Part shown: positions 16,526 to 24,851 of the stretch, piece by piece | Layout of the letters: each line of letters starts with the position of its first letter | Numbering within the stretch: position 1 is the first letter of the stretch | DNA from: Microlunatus flavus | GTDB lineage: Bacteria; Actinomycetota; Actinomycetes; Propionibacteriales; Propionibacteriaceae | NCBI RefSeq assembly: GCF_900110855.1 | Contig: NZ_FOFA01000012.1 | Span: 1-64,000 of the forward strand | Reading direction: 5' to 3' | Length of the DNA stretch: 64,000 nucleotides | Notes under the pieces: model-generated | Database searches by the model: none | Told to the model about the DNA's origin: nothing | The model's input: only the letters and a program-made list of their open reading frames with translations | Made by a program: the position numbers and the translations under genes

Positions 16526-17518
16526 TCACGAGGCCAGGCCCGCCAGCGCCGTCTGCGGGCAGCGGGAGCGCAGCAGCTCCAGCGCCCGCACCTCGGAACG
16601 GCGGACGCGGCCGACGGGCACGCCGAGCTCGCGGGCCGTGGCGGCGAGGCTGGCCGGTTCACGGCCGTCGAAGCCCATCCGCAGCTCCACGACCCGCTGG
16701 TCGAAGCCGTCCAGCGTGGCCAGCAGGCGTCGGGCCCACGACTCCTCCCCCACCCCGGCGGCACCGGTCGCCGGAGGGTCGTCCCCGCCCGCGGAGCGGT
16801 GCAGCACCGCCTCGTCGACGTCGTCGATCGATCGGGGTGCCCGGTGGCCGAGGGCCTGCGCCGTCCAGGCCTCGTCGCGCCCCAGGGCCCGGGCCACCTC
16901 GCCCACGCTGGGCTGGCGGGCCAGGCGCTGGACGAGCCCGGCCTCGACGGCCCGCACCACGCGCAGCTGCTCGCTCCGGCTCGCGGGCATGCTGACGGCC
17001 TCGGACGCCCGCGCGGCGGAGGAGGTCACGCAGGTCCGGATCCAGTAGCCGGCGTAGGTCGAGAAGCGGACCCCGCGGCGGTGGTCGAACCGCTCGACGG
17101 CCGCCATCAGCCCGAGGCAGCCCTCCTGGAACAGGTCCGCGGGCGACGCGCCCCGCCGGGCGTGCCGCGCGAGCACGGACCCGACGAGGCCGAGGTTGGC
17201 GGTGACGAACTCCTGCTGGGCCCGGACGCCGAGCCCGGCGAGGGTCTCCAGCTCCTCGTCGGTGGCGTCGCCCCGCCACGCCACGCCGGGGTCGTCCCGG
17301 GCGGCCCGCGCCAGGACCCCGGCCTCCACCGCGCGCGCCCACGCCTCCACCTCGGCCGCCCGCGGGTCGGGAGGGCCGTCGGCGTCGACCGGTCCCGGAT
17401 CAGCGCGGTCGCCGCTCCGGTGCTGGTCGAGGTCCGCCGGTGGACGAAGCGGTGTCGGTGCAGCCACGACCGGAGTGTGGTGCGCAGACCCGTGCCCGTG
17501 CCGCTCACCGGCGGCCAC
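16526..17518 (-). CDS. RNA polymerase sigma-70-type factor (alternative)
   Basis: A 330-residue sigma factor. Region 2 is clear: FVTANLGLVGSVLARHARRG, then DLFQEGCLGLMAAVERFD and RGVRFSTYAGYWIR. Region 3 follows (SVGEVARALG). Region 4 is recognisable but altered (LDGFDQRVVELRMGFDG, then ATARELGVPVGRVRRSEVRA). No long acidic region 1 is present, so it is an alternative rather than housekeeping factor. The first 45 residues are His/Pro-rich and probably disordered; a later GTG (near 17467) could be the true start. No anti-sigma gene is adjacent. Confidence 0.82.
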   Translation of the reverse strand: MAAGERHGHGSAHHTPVVAAPTPLRPPADLDQHRSGDRADPGPVDADGPPDPRAAEVEAWARAVEAGVLARAARDDPGVAWRGDATDEELETLAGLGVRAQQEFVTANLGLVGSVLARHARRGASPADLFQEGCLGLMAAVERFDHRRGVRFSTYAGYWIRTCVTSSAARASEAVSMPASRSEQLRVVRAVEAGLVQRLARQPSVGEVARALGRDEAWTAQALGHRAPRSIDDVDEAVLHRSAGGDDPPATGAAGVGEESWARRLLATLDGFDQRVVELRMGFDGREPASLAATARELGVPVGRVRRSEVRALELLRSRCPQTALAGLAS

Positions 17519-17579
17519 CTGTGGACGACGGGGCGGTGAGGACCTGACCTGTGGACAGGCGGCACGCCGCCGGCGGACC

Positions 17580-19469
17580 TCAGTCCTCGGCGCCGATCCT
17601 GCGGGTCTGGAGGGCCTTGCGCCGCGCCTCGAGCACGACCAGCTCGGAGAACATCGCGTTGTACTTCTGCTGCGCCTGCACCGGGTTGGTGCGCTGCAGC
17701 CGCGACTTGAGGGTCGCGATGCTCCGCATCACCGTCAGCAGCTGCAGCCCCGCGGTGTGCGCGACGACGAACCGCTCGTCGGGAGCGCCCTGCAGCGGCA
17801 GCGGCTCGACCGCGAGCGCGACGACGAGGGAGCGCAGCTGCTCCTCCTCCATCGCCTCGCTGACCCGGTGCGTCCAGGCGGCCGTGCTGCCGGGCCCGGT
17901 GTCGGCCGCGGCCTTCTCCGCCGCGGTGAACACGGCCGCGTACGCCGGGTGGGTGAAGTCGGCGGCGCTCAGGCCGTCCCAGTGCTCCGGGAACTGCTCG
18001 GGCGCCTGCACGACCAGCTGCGCCGTCTCCCGCTCGAGCGCCAGCTGCCGGTCGCGCGGGTCCGGGATCGGTGTCCCCTTCGGCGCGGCGGGCGCCGGTG
18101 CGGCCTCGGCCGGCGCCGTGGCGGGCGCGGCCGGAGCCCGGCGGGACGACCGCGACGCCGCCCGCGACACCTCGGTGCGGACCTCGTCGGGGTCCATCCC
18201 CAGCAGACCGGCCAGCTCGCGGGCGTAGCCGTTGACGAGGCCGGAGTCGCGGATGCTGCCGACCAGCGGCGCGGTCGCCCGCAGGGCGGCGAGACGCCCG
18301 TCGGCCCGGTCGAGGTCGTGCTGGGTGAGCATGTTGCTCATCACGAAGCGGTACAGCGGCATCCGCCGCGCCACCAGCTCCCGCACCGCCGCGTCGCCGT
18401 GCTGCAGGCGCAGGTCGCAGGGGTCGAGGCCGGTCGGCTCGACGGCCACGTACGTCTGGCTGATGAAGTTCTGGTCGCCGGCGAAGACCTTCAGCGCGGC
18501 GTTCTGCCCGGCCTGGTCGCCGTCGAACGTGAAGATCACCTCGCCGTGGAACGCGTCGTGCTCCCCCATCAGGCGGCGCAGGAGGCGGGCGTGGTCGTCG
18601 CCGAAGGCCGTCCCGCAGACCGCGACGGCGGTCTCCACCCCGGACAGGTGCGCCGCCATGACGTCGGTGTAGCCCTCGACGACCACGGCCTGGTGCTTGG
18701 CGCTGATCGGCTTGCGCGCGAGGTCGAGGCCGTAGAGGACGTGCGACTTCTTGTAGAGCGGCGTCTCCGGGGTGTTGAGGTACTTCGCCGGCATCCGGTC
18801 GTCGTCCCGCAGCCGGCGCGCGCCGAAGCCGAGGACCTGCCGCCCGGAGTCGCGGATCGGCCACAGCAGGCGGCCCTGGAAGAAGTCCCAGCCGGACTCG
18901 CGCGCCAGGCCGGCGCGCACCAGCTCCGCGTCGGAGAAGCCGCGGCCGCGCAGGTGCCGCAGCAGGGCGCGCCCGTCGGTCGGGGCGAAGCCGACCCCGA
19001 AGCGTTCGGCGGCCTCCCGGTCGAAGCCGCGCTGCCCCAGGAACTGCCGTCCGATGAGGGCGTCCGGCGTGGTCAGCTGCTCGGCGAAGAACTCGGCCGC
19101 CGCCTGGTTGGCCTCCATCAGGCGCAGCCGCAGGCCCGGCTCCTGGCGCGGTCCGCCTCCGACGTCGGTGTAGCGCAGCACGATGCCGACCCGGTCGGCC
19201 AGCCGCTCGACGGCCTCGCCGAAGGTGAGGTTGTCGATCTTCATCTGGAACGTGATGACGTCCCCGCCCTCGCCGCAGCCGAAGCAGTAGAAGAACCCGC
19301 GGGCGGGCGTGACCTGAAAGCTGGGGGTCTTCTCGTCGTGGAAGGGGCAGAGCCCCTTGAGCGAGCCGCCGCCGGCGTTGCGCAGGGCGACGTAGGAGCC
19401 CACGACCTCGTCGATGCGGGCGCGGTCCCGGACCGCGGCGACGTCCTCGTCGTTGATCCGCCCGGCCAC
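17580..19469 (-). CDS. dnaG: DNA primase
   Basis: A 629-residue primase that makes RNA primers at the replication fork. The CHC2 zinc finger uses C41, H44, C62 and C65 (LCPFHDEKTPSF; FYCFGCGEGGD). The RNA-polymerase core follows, with the Toprim motifs VVVEGYTDVMA and FTFDGDQAGQNAAL. An alanine/proline-rich linker (about residues 440-475) leads to the C-terminal DnaB-binding domain. The order glyS-dus-dgt-dnaG on one strand (with several genes inserted here between dgt and dnaG) is an actinobacterial core arrangement. Confidence 0.96.
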   Translation of the reverse strand: MAGRINDEDVAAVRDRARIDEVVGSYVALRNAGGGSLKGLCPFHDEKTPSFQVTPARGFFYCFGCGEGGDVITFQMKIDNLTFGEAVERLADRVGIVLRYTDVGGGPRQEPGLRLRLMEANQAAAEFFAEQLTTPDALIGRQFLGQRGFDREAAERFGVGFAPTDGRALLRHLRGRGFSDAELVRAGLARESGWDFFQGRLLWPIRDSGRQVLGFGARRLRDDDRMPAKYLNTPETPLYKKSHVLYGLDLARKPISAKHQAVVVEGYTDVMAAHLSGVETAVAVCGTAFGDDHARLLRRLMGEHDAFHGEVIFTFDGDQAGQNAALKVFAGDQNFISQTYVAVEPTGLDPCDLRLQHGDAAVRELVARRMPLYRFVMSNMLTQHDLDRADGRLAALRATAPLVGSIRDSGLVNGYARELAGLLGMDPDEVRTEVSRAASRSSRRAPAAPATAPAEAAPAPAAPKGTPIPDPRDRQLALERETAQLVVQAPEQFPEHWDGLSAADFTHPAYAAVFTAAEKAAADTGPGSTAAWTHRVSEAMEEEQLRSLVVALAVEPLPLQGAPDERFVVAHTAGLQLLTVMRSIATLKSRLQRTNPVQAQQKYNAMFSELVVLEARRKALQTRRIGAED

Positions 19470-19569
19470 GAGGCGTGAGTCTAGTGCGGCCCCTCGACCC
19501 GACCGAGGCTCTCCACAGGGGCCTCGGCCGGCACCTGGCGGACCAGCCAGGAGCGGGCCTTGCCCGGCG

Positions 19570-20838
19570 TCAGCGCGGCACGTAGACCAGGGCGTCCCCG
19601 ACGGCGCGCTCGTCGCCGTGGCTGGGGCTGCCCACGAGCCGGCCGCCCACGACCATCGTCGTGGAACCGCCGCCGTCGAGGTTCACGGCGTCGGTCAGCC
19701 CGAGCGACACGGCCACACGGGCGGCCTCCTCCAGCGTCGCCCCGACGCTGGTCGTCTGCCGGCCGTCGATGGTGACGAGCGCGACGACGCCGGACGCCGT
19801 GGTCCCGACGAGGGTGCGCGGGTTGCGCTCGAAGAAGGCCTGCGGCTTGTCCTTCACCACCACCTTCCCGCCCTGGACCAGCCGGTAGCGGCCGGCGACC
19901 CCGTACAGGCCCTTCGCGAGCTCGACCGTCTTGCCGCGGTCGTCGCGCAGCGTGCTCGTGGTGCGCAGGCAGGCGCCCTTCTTACCGACCCTGAGCAGCG
20001 TCTTCGTCTGGCGACCGGTGGCCTGCACCGAGGTCTGGTGCGCGGACAGGCGGCGCCCGCGCGACTTCGAGGCGCGCACCACGCAGCCGTCGCGCCCGAG
20101 GACCACCTCGGCGCCGCGGCCCTTGGGCGTCCGCTCGGCGAAGGCCCGGTCGAAGCGGACCACGTCGCCCGACCGGGTGCACCGGCGCGGGTCCTTGAGC
20201 TTGGTGCAGCCCTTCGGGACGACCGGTGGCGTGTTCAGCCGCTCGAGCGCCAGCGACTTCCGCGTCTTCGTGTTCCGCACGCGGCCCGACCAGCTGGTCC
20301 GGCCGAACCGCACCCGTCCGGTGCGCGCGTCGAGCAGCACGTCCACCTCGGTCGACGTCGCCCCGGGCTCGCTCAGCAGGTGCCCGTCGTAGAGGCCGAG
20401 GCCGACGGGGTCACCCGGGTAGGCAGGGTTCTTGGTGTAGGTGAAGTACGACGCGTTCACCCCGCCCAGCGCGCCGGCCGAGGCGACGAGGTCCGAGGTC
20501 GTCTCGGTCCGGGCGAGGTCGGGCCCGTACGTGGCGACGAGCCGGCCCTTCGCCGTCCGGGGGTCCACGCGGAGGACCGCCACCCGCCACGGCCCGAGCA
20601 CCGTCGTCTCGATGGCGTCCGGCGCGGCCGGTGCGGAGCCCCGGACCACCTGGGTCAGGTCGACCCCGGGCTCGAGCACCTGCGTCGTCCGCGCCTCCGG
20701 CAGGCCGGCGGCACCGAGGTCGAGCGTGGGGTCGGCCGCGGCGGCGCCCGGGGCGTCGAGGACGAGGGCGAGGGTGAGCGCGACGACGACGCCTGCGCCG
20801 GTGCGCCGGGCTCGATGGGCTCGGTGGGGGACGGGCAC
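19570..20838 (-). CDS. Secreted phosphodiester glycosidase (NAGPA)-domain protein
   Basis: A 422-residue exported protein. After a basic N-terminus there is a hydrophobic signal segment (TGAGVVVALTLALVLDAPGA). The mature part contains the phosphodiester-glycosidase/DUF2233 fold: GGVNASYFTYTKNPAYPGDP for the substrate loop and DAVNLDGGGSTTMVVGGRLV with the conserved DGGGS. Family members split sugar-phosphodiester bonds or act on cell-wall glycopolymers. A GTG at 20838 with AGAGGAG 5 bases upstream decides the start. It is divergent from the B3/4-domain gene. The real substrate is unknown. Confidence 0.8.
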   Translation of the reverse strand: MPVPHRAHRARRTGAGVVVALTLALVLDAPGAAAADPTLDLGAAGLPEARTTQVLEPGVDLTQVVRGSAPAAPDAIETTVLGPWRVAVLRVDPRTAKGRLVATYGPDLARTETTSDLVASAGALGGVNASYFTYTKNPAYPGDPVGLGLYDGHLLSEPGATSTEVDVLLDARTGRVRFGRTSWSGRVRNTKTRKSLALERLNTPPVVPKGCTKLKDPRRCTRSGDVVRFDRAFAERTPKGRGAEVVLGRDGCVVRASKSRGRRLSAHQTSVQATGRQTKTLLRVGKKGACLRTTSTLRDDRGKTVELAKGLYGVAGRYRLVQGGKVVVKDKPQAFFERNPRTLVGTTASGVVALVTIDGRQTTSVGATLEEAARVAVSLGLTDAVNLDGGGSTTMVVGGRLVGSPSHGDERAVGDALVYVPR

Positions 20839-20942
20839 GTGAGCTCCTCTGCGGGGTCGACCGGCACACTGTCGCAGGTGAGCGACGGGGCTGTCCCGGT
20901 TCACGCGGAATCGGCGACGACGGAGGAGACGGAGGCGACGGC

Positions 20943-21695
20943 ATGACCGTGGACCTGAGGGAGTTCCTGGACGGCGCGCAGGTCGAGGACGCCGTCTTCG
21001 CGCTGCGACCCGACTACCGGGCGCTGCTGCTCGCCGTCGACGGGCTCACGCCGGCCGCGACCACCCCCGACGGCGCCACCGGCAGCACGCACGACGCCGA
21101 CGACCTGCTCGTCGCCGCCCAGCAGGCGGCGGCCCGTGCCCTGGAGGGGCGTGCGGTGGAGGACCTGCCGCACGTGGCGGCCTGGCGGGACGCGTACCGG
21201 GCCTTCGGCGCCAAGCCGCAGCGCACCCGGAACAGCGCCGAGGCCCTGCTGCGCCGCGCGGCCTCCGGCCTCCCGCGGGTCAACCCGTTGACCGACGTCT
21301 ACAACGCCGTCTCCGTGAGCCACCAGATTCCGCTCGGCGGGGAGGACCTGGCCCGCTACGCCGGTCCCCCACGGCTGGTGCGGGCGCTCGGCACCGAACC
21401 GTTCGCCACCACCGCCGACGGGCAGCCGGTCGTCGAGCACCCCGAGCCGGGCGAGGTCGTGTGGTGCGACGACGAGGGCGTCACCTGCCGGCGCTGGAAC
21501 TGGCGCCAGTCGCCCCGCACCGGGCTCACGCCCACGACCACCAGCGCGCTGTTCGTCCTCGACGCCCTGGACCCGCTCACCGACGCCCAGCTCGACGCCG
21601 CGGCCGACGAGCTCGCCGGCCACCTGGCCCGCCTGGGCGAGCGCGTACGGCTCGAACGGCGCCTGCTCCGCGCCGGCGACGCGGGGCCTCGCTGA
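20943..21695 (+). CDS. B3/4-domain protein (PheRS beta-like)
   Basis: A 250-residue soluble protein containing the B3/4 domain otherwise found in the phenylalanyl-tRNA synthetase beta chain: AYRAFGAKPQRTRNSAEALL, then PRVNPLTDVYNAVSVSHQIP. Stand-alone versions are thought to edit mischarged tRNA or free amino acids, but this is family inference. It has no aminoacylation or tRNA-anticodon domain. It starts with ATG and ends 13 bp from the convergent DHFR-like gene. Confidence 0.82.
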   Translation: MTVDLREFLDGAQVEDAVFALRPDYRALLLAVDGLTPAATTPDGATGSTHDADDLLVAAQQAAARALEGRAVEDLPHVAAWRDAYRAFGAKPQRTRNSAEALLRRAASGLPRVNPLTDVYNAVSVSHQIPLGGEDLARYAGPPRLVRALGTEPFATTADGQPVVEHPEPGEVVWCDDEGVTCRRWNWRQSPRTGLTPTTTSALFVLDALDPLTDAQLDAAADELAGHLARLGERVRLERRLLRAGDAGPR

Positions 21696-21708
21696 CCCGG
21701 CTTCGGCC

Positions 21709-22281
21709 TCAGTGCCGGCGCACCACCCGGTGCCGCAGGTAGACCACGCCGCCGGCCCCGACGGGACGGGTCTCGACGAGCTCGAGGTCGACGTGCTGCT
21801 CCGAGCGGGGGAAGAAGGGCGTCCCACCGCCCACCAGCACCGGGTAGACCCGGACGCGGTACTCGTCCACGAGCCCCAGGGCCGCGGCGTCCGTCGCGAG
21901 GGTCGGACCGCCGATCGCGACGTCGCCCTCCCCCGGCGCGTCCCGCAGCCGCCGGACCTCGTCGGCGAGGCTGCCGGCGGCGAGCACGTAGCTGCCCTCC
22001 ACCGACCGCAGGGTGCGCGAGAAGACGACCTTGGGCAGGGCGTTCCACAGGGCCGCGAACTCACGTTCCGCGGCGCTCAGCGCCGGGTCGTCCTCCTTGT
22101 CCTCCCAGAACACCATCGACTCGTAGAGCCGGCGCCCGAGCAGGTGCGCCGAGAGCCCGCGCACCTCGTCGGTGGCCAGCGCGAAGACCTCGTCGTCCGG
22201 CGCCGACCAGTTGAAACCGCCGTCCGGACCGACCACGTAGCCGTCGAGCGAGACGCTCATGTCGCACACCACCTGCCGCAC
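21709..22281 (-). CDS. DHFR/RibD-C-family reductase
   Basis: A 190-residue NADPH-dependent reductase of the RibD C-terminal/dihydrofolate-reductase superfamily. The N-terminus shows MSVSLDGYVVGPDGGFNW, then HLLGRRLYESM, the nucleotide loop VAIGGPTLATDAAALGLVDE and the closing VLVGGGTPFF. GTG at 22281 is chosen because GGAGG lies 7 bases upstream; ATG at 22260 would trim the first strand. The substrate in this single-domain subgroup is unknown. A relative occurs at 59866. Confidence 0.82.
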   Translation of the reverse strand: MRQVVCDMSVSLDGYVVGPDGGFNWSAPDDEVFALATDEVRGLSAHLLGRRLYESMVFWEDKEDDPALSAAEREFAALWNALPKVVFSRTLRSVEGSYVLAAGSLADEVRRLRDAPGEGDVAIGGPTLATDAAALGLVDEYRVRVYPVLVGGGTPFFPRSEQHVDLELVETRPVGAGGVVYLRHRVVRRH

Positions 22282-22336
22282 CGGCGGGCCTCCTTCGTCG
22301 TGGACCTGCCCTACCGACCGGGCTGCGACCCCGAAC

Positions 22337-23257
22337 TCATCGCCCGGCCGGTTGCCGCCCGAGTGCGGCACGCGGCGGCACCGGGACCGGCGGAACGAGG
22401 AGGGGGTGCCGGGCGCGCCACCAGGGCGCGAGGCGTTCGAGGGGGGCGAAGGCGAGCCAGCACACGACGGTCGGCGCGAAGTGGATGTAGAGCATCGCGG
22501 CGGTGAAGACGTGGAACCCGAGCCAGAAGAGCGCCGCGTGCAGCAGCGCCCAGCCCCGGAGCCACAGCACGACGACCGAGGAGACCTCGGCGGCCATCGA
22601 GAACCACTGCATCACCTGCAGCACGACCGGGTGCGGGATCAGGAGCTGGCCGAGCCCGTGCGGCCGGCGCACGACCGCCCACAGCAGGATGTAGCTCTCC
22701 GGCCACGTGGTCGGGTCCCAGGCCGCGTTGCGCGTCTTGACGACCGCGGACAGGAAGTACGTCGACACCACCCCGATCTGGACGCACCTGAGCGCCCACC
22801 CGCCCTGCGCCGACGCCCGCCGCGACCACCGGCCGCCCGGGACCGCGCCCACGCTCGGCAGCACCCACAGCGCGACGACCAGCGCGAGGTGGTCGTGGTC
22901 GACCTTGCCGTAGCTGAACGCGATGCCGACCCACCACGTGAAGGCGGCGGCCACGACCCAGCCCACGAGCCGGGGTGCCCGTCCGGCCAGCCCGGCCAGG
23001 CAGCCCAGCACCAGGACGACGTACAGGGTCCAGGTCAGCGGCAGGCTCGGCGGCGGGAGGTGCAGGAGCACCGCGAGGTCGAGGGGCCGGTAGAGCTCCG
23101 GGTGGCGGCTGAGCGGGATCGGGCTGCGGATGATCAGGTGCACGTCGAGCAGCACGAAGGCGTAGAGGACGGAGCGCAGCACGGCGACCCGGGCCTCGGG
23201 CACGACGGGGGCGAACCAGCCGACGACCGAGCCCCGCCGCGGCGACCTCGCGCTCAC
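22337..23257 (-). CDS. HTTM-domain multipass membrane protein
   Basis: A 306-residue membrane protein with about seven hydrophobic helices and the features of the HTTM domain related to vitamin-K-dependent gamma-carboxylase (FSYGKVDHDHLALVVALWVL; STYFLSAVVKTRN; RSPIPLSRHPELYRPLDLA). Its GTG start overlaps the stop of the upstream gene (GTGA). The pair is likely one complex or pathway. Bacterial HTTM proteins lack a known role; carboxylation or quinone chemistry is only speculation. Confidence 0.7.
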   Translation of the reverse strand: MSARSPRRGSVVGWFAPVVPEARVAVLRSVLYAFVLLDVHLIIRSPIPLSRHPELYRPLDLAVLLHLPPPSLPLTWTLYVVLVLGCLAGLAGRAPRLVGWVVAAAFTWWVGIAFSYGKVDHDHLALVVALWVLPSVGAVPGGRWSRRASAQGGWALRCVQIGVVSTYFLSAVVKTRNAAWDPTTWPESYILLWAVVRRPHGLGQLLIPHPVVLQVMQWFSMAAEVSSVVVLWLRGWALLHAALFWLGFHVFTAAMLYIHFAPTVVCWLAFAPLERLAPWWRARHPLLVPPVPVPPRAALGRQPAGR

Positions 23258-23739
23258 GGCGTCACCCGCCACCGGGCGAGCTCCACCTGGTCTGTCGCGA
23301 CCACGCGACCCCGGTGGAGGTGCTGCCGGTCCTGGACCAGGGAGACCTCGACGGGCCGGGGCTCGCCCGGGTGCCGCGCGCTCCAGCCCTCGCTGACGGC
23401 CCTCAGCAGGCTGGGGTCCTGCTCGATCGCGGGGATCCGGCCCTCGACGTCCGCGCGCCGGATCCCGGCCGTGTCGACCCGCAGCGGCAGCTCCACCCGC
23501 TGCCCGTCGGCGAGCACGCCGTAGACCCGGGTGATGACGACGGTGTCGTCCGGTCCGGGGAAGAAGGCGTACTGCGACATCGGCCCGAAGGGCCACGCGT
23601 CGTCGTGCATCCGGACCGAACCGTTGAGCAGCAGCCCGACCAGCGCCACCGCGGCCAGCACGCGCCAGGCCAACCCCCACCGGCTGATGGGCCGGACGTC
23701 GACGCCGTCGGTCTCGGCGGCGGTGTCGGGGGCGCTCAC
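23254..23739 (-). CDS. Membrane-anchored partner of the HTTM protein, unknown function
   Basis: A 161-residue protein with one N-terminal membrane helix (VLAAVALVGLLLNGSV) and an outside domain that begins with the striking stretch MHDDAWPFGPMSQYAFFPGP. The rest reads like a beta-rich domain (VYGVLADGQRVELPLRVDT). It overlaps the HTTM gene by 4 bases and is the first gene of that two-gene unit. The WPFGPMSQYAFF stretch looks like a conserved core, but I cannot name a family with confidence. Confidence 0.6.
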   Translation of the reverse strand: MSAPDTAAETDGVDVRPISRWGLAWRVLAAVALVGLLLNGSVRMHDDAWPFGPMSQYAFFPGPDDTVVITRVYGVLADGQRVELPLRVDTAGIRRADVEGRIPAIEQDPSLLRAVSEGWSARHPGEPRPVEVSLVQDRQHLHRGRVVATDQVELARWRVTP

Positions 23740-23801
23740 GACGCGATTAGAGCACGGCCCGTGAGCCCGGTCGGGCAGCTCGCGAGGTGCTGCGGACGCA
23801 C

Positions 23802-23837
23802 GAGGGCCGCGTGGCGTCGGTGCGCCACGCGGCCCTC
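23802..23837. terminator. Strong hairpin after the aldo/keto reductase gene
   Basis: Perfect 15-bp arms (GAGGGCCGCGTGGCG and its complement) with a 6-base loop lie 18 bases after the reductase stop on the minus strand and about 60 bases before the HTTM partner gene. It probably terminates the reductase transcript. Confidence 0.65.
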
Positions 23838-23854
23838 GCAGACGTACCGGGTGC

Positions 23855-24721
23855 TCAGCCGGCGGCGCTCAGCCGCTCGACCTCCTCGCTGCTCAGCTCG
23901 AGGTCGGCCGCGGTGGCGGAGTCGGTGATCGTCTTGGGTCGCGACGAGCCGGGGATCGGGATCACGACGTCGGCCAGCGCGAGCTCCCAGGCCAGGCAGA
24001 CGACCTGCGGGCTGACGCCGTGCTCCTTGGCCACGTCCGCGAACGGCGCGAACTTGTCGCCCAGCCCGCCGGCGTTGGTGATGCCGCCGAGCGGGCTCCA
24101 CGGCAGGAAGGCGATGCCGAGCTCGGCGCACAGGCGCAGCTCGTCCTCGCTGCTGCGGAAGGCCGGGCTGAACTGGTTCTGCACCGAGGCGAGGCGGCCG
24201 CCGAGGATCTCGTTGGTCTGCCGGATCTGGTCGCCGTCGGTGTTGGAGACGCCGGCGAGGCCGATCAGGCCCTCGTCGAGGAGGTCCTTCAGCGCGCCGA
24301 TCGACTCCTCGAAGGGCACGTCCGGGTCCGGGCGGTGGAACTGCCAGAGCCCGATCTGCTCGACCCCGAGCCGCTTGGCCGAGGCCTGGGCGGCCTCGCG
24401 GAGGTGCTTCGCGCTGCCGTCGATGGTCCAGCTGCCGTCGCCCGGGCGCTCGTGGCCGCCCTTGGTGGCGACGAGCACGCCGTCGGTGCTGCCGCCGTAC
24501 GAGCGGAGGGCCTCGGCGATCAGCTCCTCGTTGTGGCCGACGTCGTCGGCGTGCAGGTGGTAGGCGTCGGCGGTGTCGATGAGGGTGATGCCCGCGTCGA
24601 GCGCGGCGTGGATGGTGGCGATCGACTGGGACCGGTCGTCCGGGCGGCCCTCGATGGACATGGGCATGCCGCCGAGCCCGATCGCGGAGACGCTTCGGCC
24701 GGCGAGTGTGCGCTGCTTCAT
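23855..24721 (-). CDS. Aldo/keto reductase
   Basis: A 288-residue NADPH-dependent TIM-barrel reductase. It shows VSAIGLGGMPMS, the catalytic region TLIDTADAYHLHADDVGHNE with D-x4-Y, the lysine in VATKGGHER, and the C-terminal nucleotide-binding VVIPIPGSSRPKTITDSATA. It would reduce an aldehyde or ketone of unknown identity. A hairpin follows it and another precedes it, so it is probably a single-gene unit. Confidence 0.88.
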   Translation of the reverse strand: MKQRTLAGRSVSAIGLGGMPMSIEGRPDDRSQSIATIHAALDAGITLIDTADAYHLHADDVGHNEELIAEALRSYGGSTDGVLVATKGGHERPGDGSWTIDGSAKHLREAAQASAKRLGVEQIGLWQFHRPDPDVPFEESIGALKDLLDEGLIGLAGVSNTDGDQIRQTNEILGGRLASVQNQFSPAFRSSEDELRLCAELGIAFLPWSPLGGITNAGGLGDKFAPFADVAKEHGVSPQVVCLAWELALADVVIPIPGSSRPKTITDSATAADLELSSEEVERLSAAG

Positions 24722-24794
24722 GCCCCCACCCTTACCCCGCGCCGTCCGCGGTTCTCGCCCGGGCGGTCCGCTCCACGTCCCAAGACCCACGAGA

Positions 24795-24851
24795 GGTAGG
24801 TTGCCGCGCCATCTCCTCGAGTAGACGGCGCGGCAACCTACCGCTCGGCGG
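24795..24851. terminator. Palindrome at the end of dgt, shared with another locus
   Basis: Perfect 16-bp arms (GGTAGGTTGCCGCGCC at 24795-24810 and its complement at 24827-24842) enclose 16 bases. It overlaps the stop codon and last residues of dgt and would terminate that transcript. Bases 24827-24851 are identical to 50480-50504, at another gene end 25.6 kb away, so this is a member of a small dispersed palindrome family rather than a unique terminator. Confidence 0.65.
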
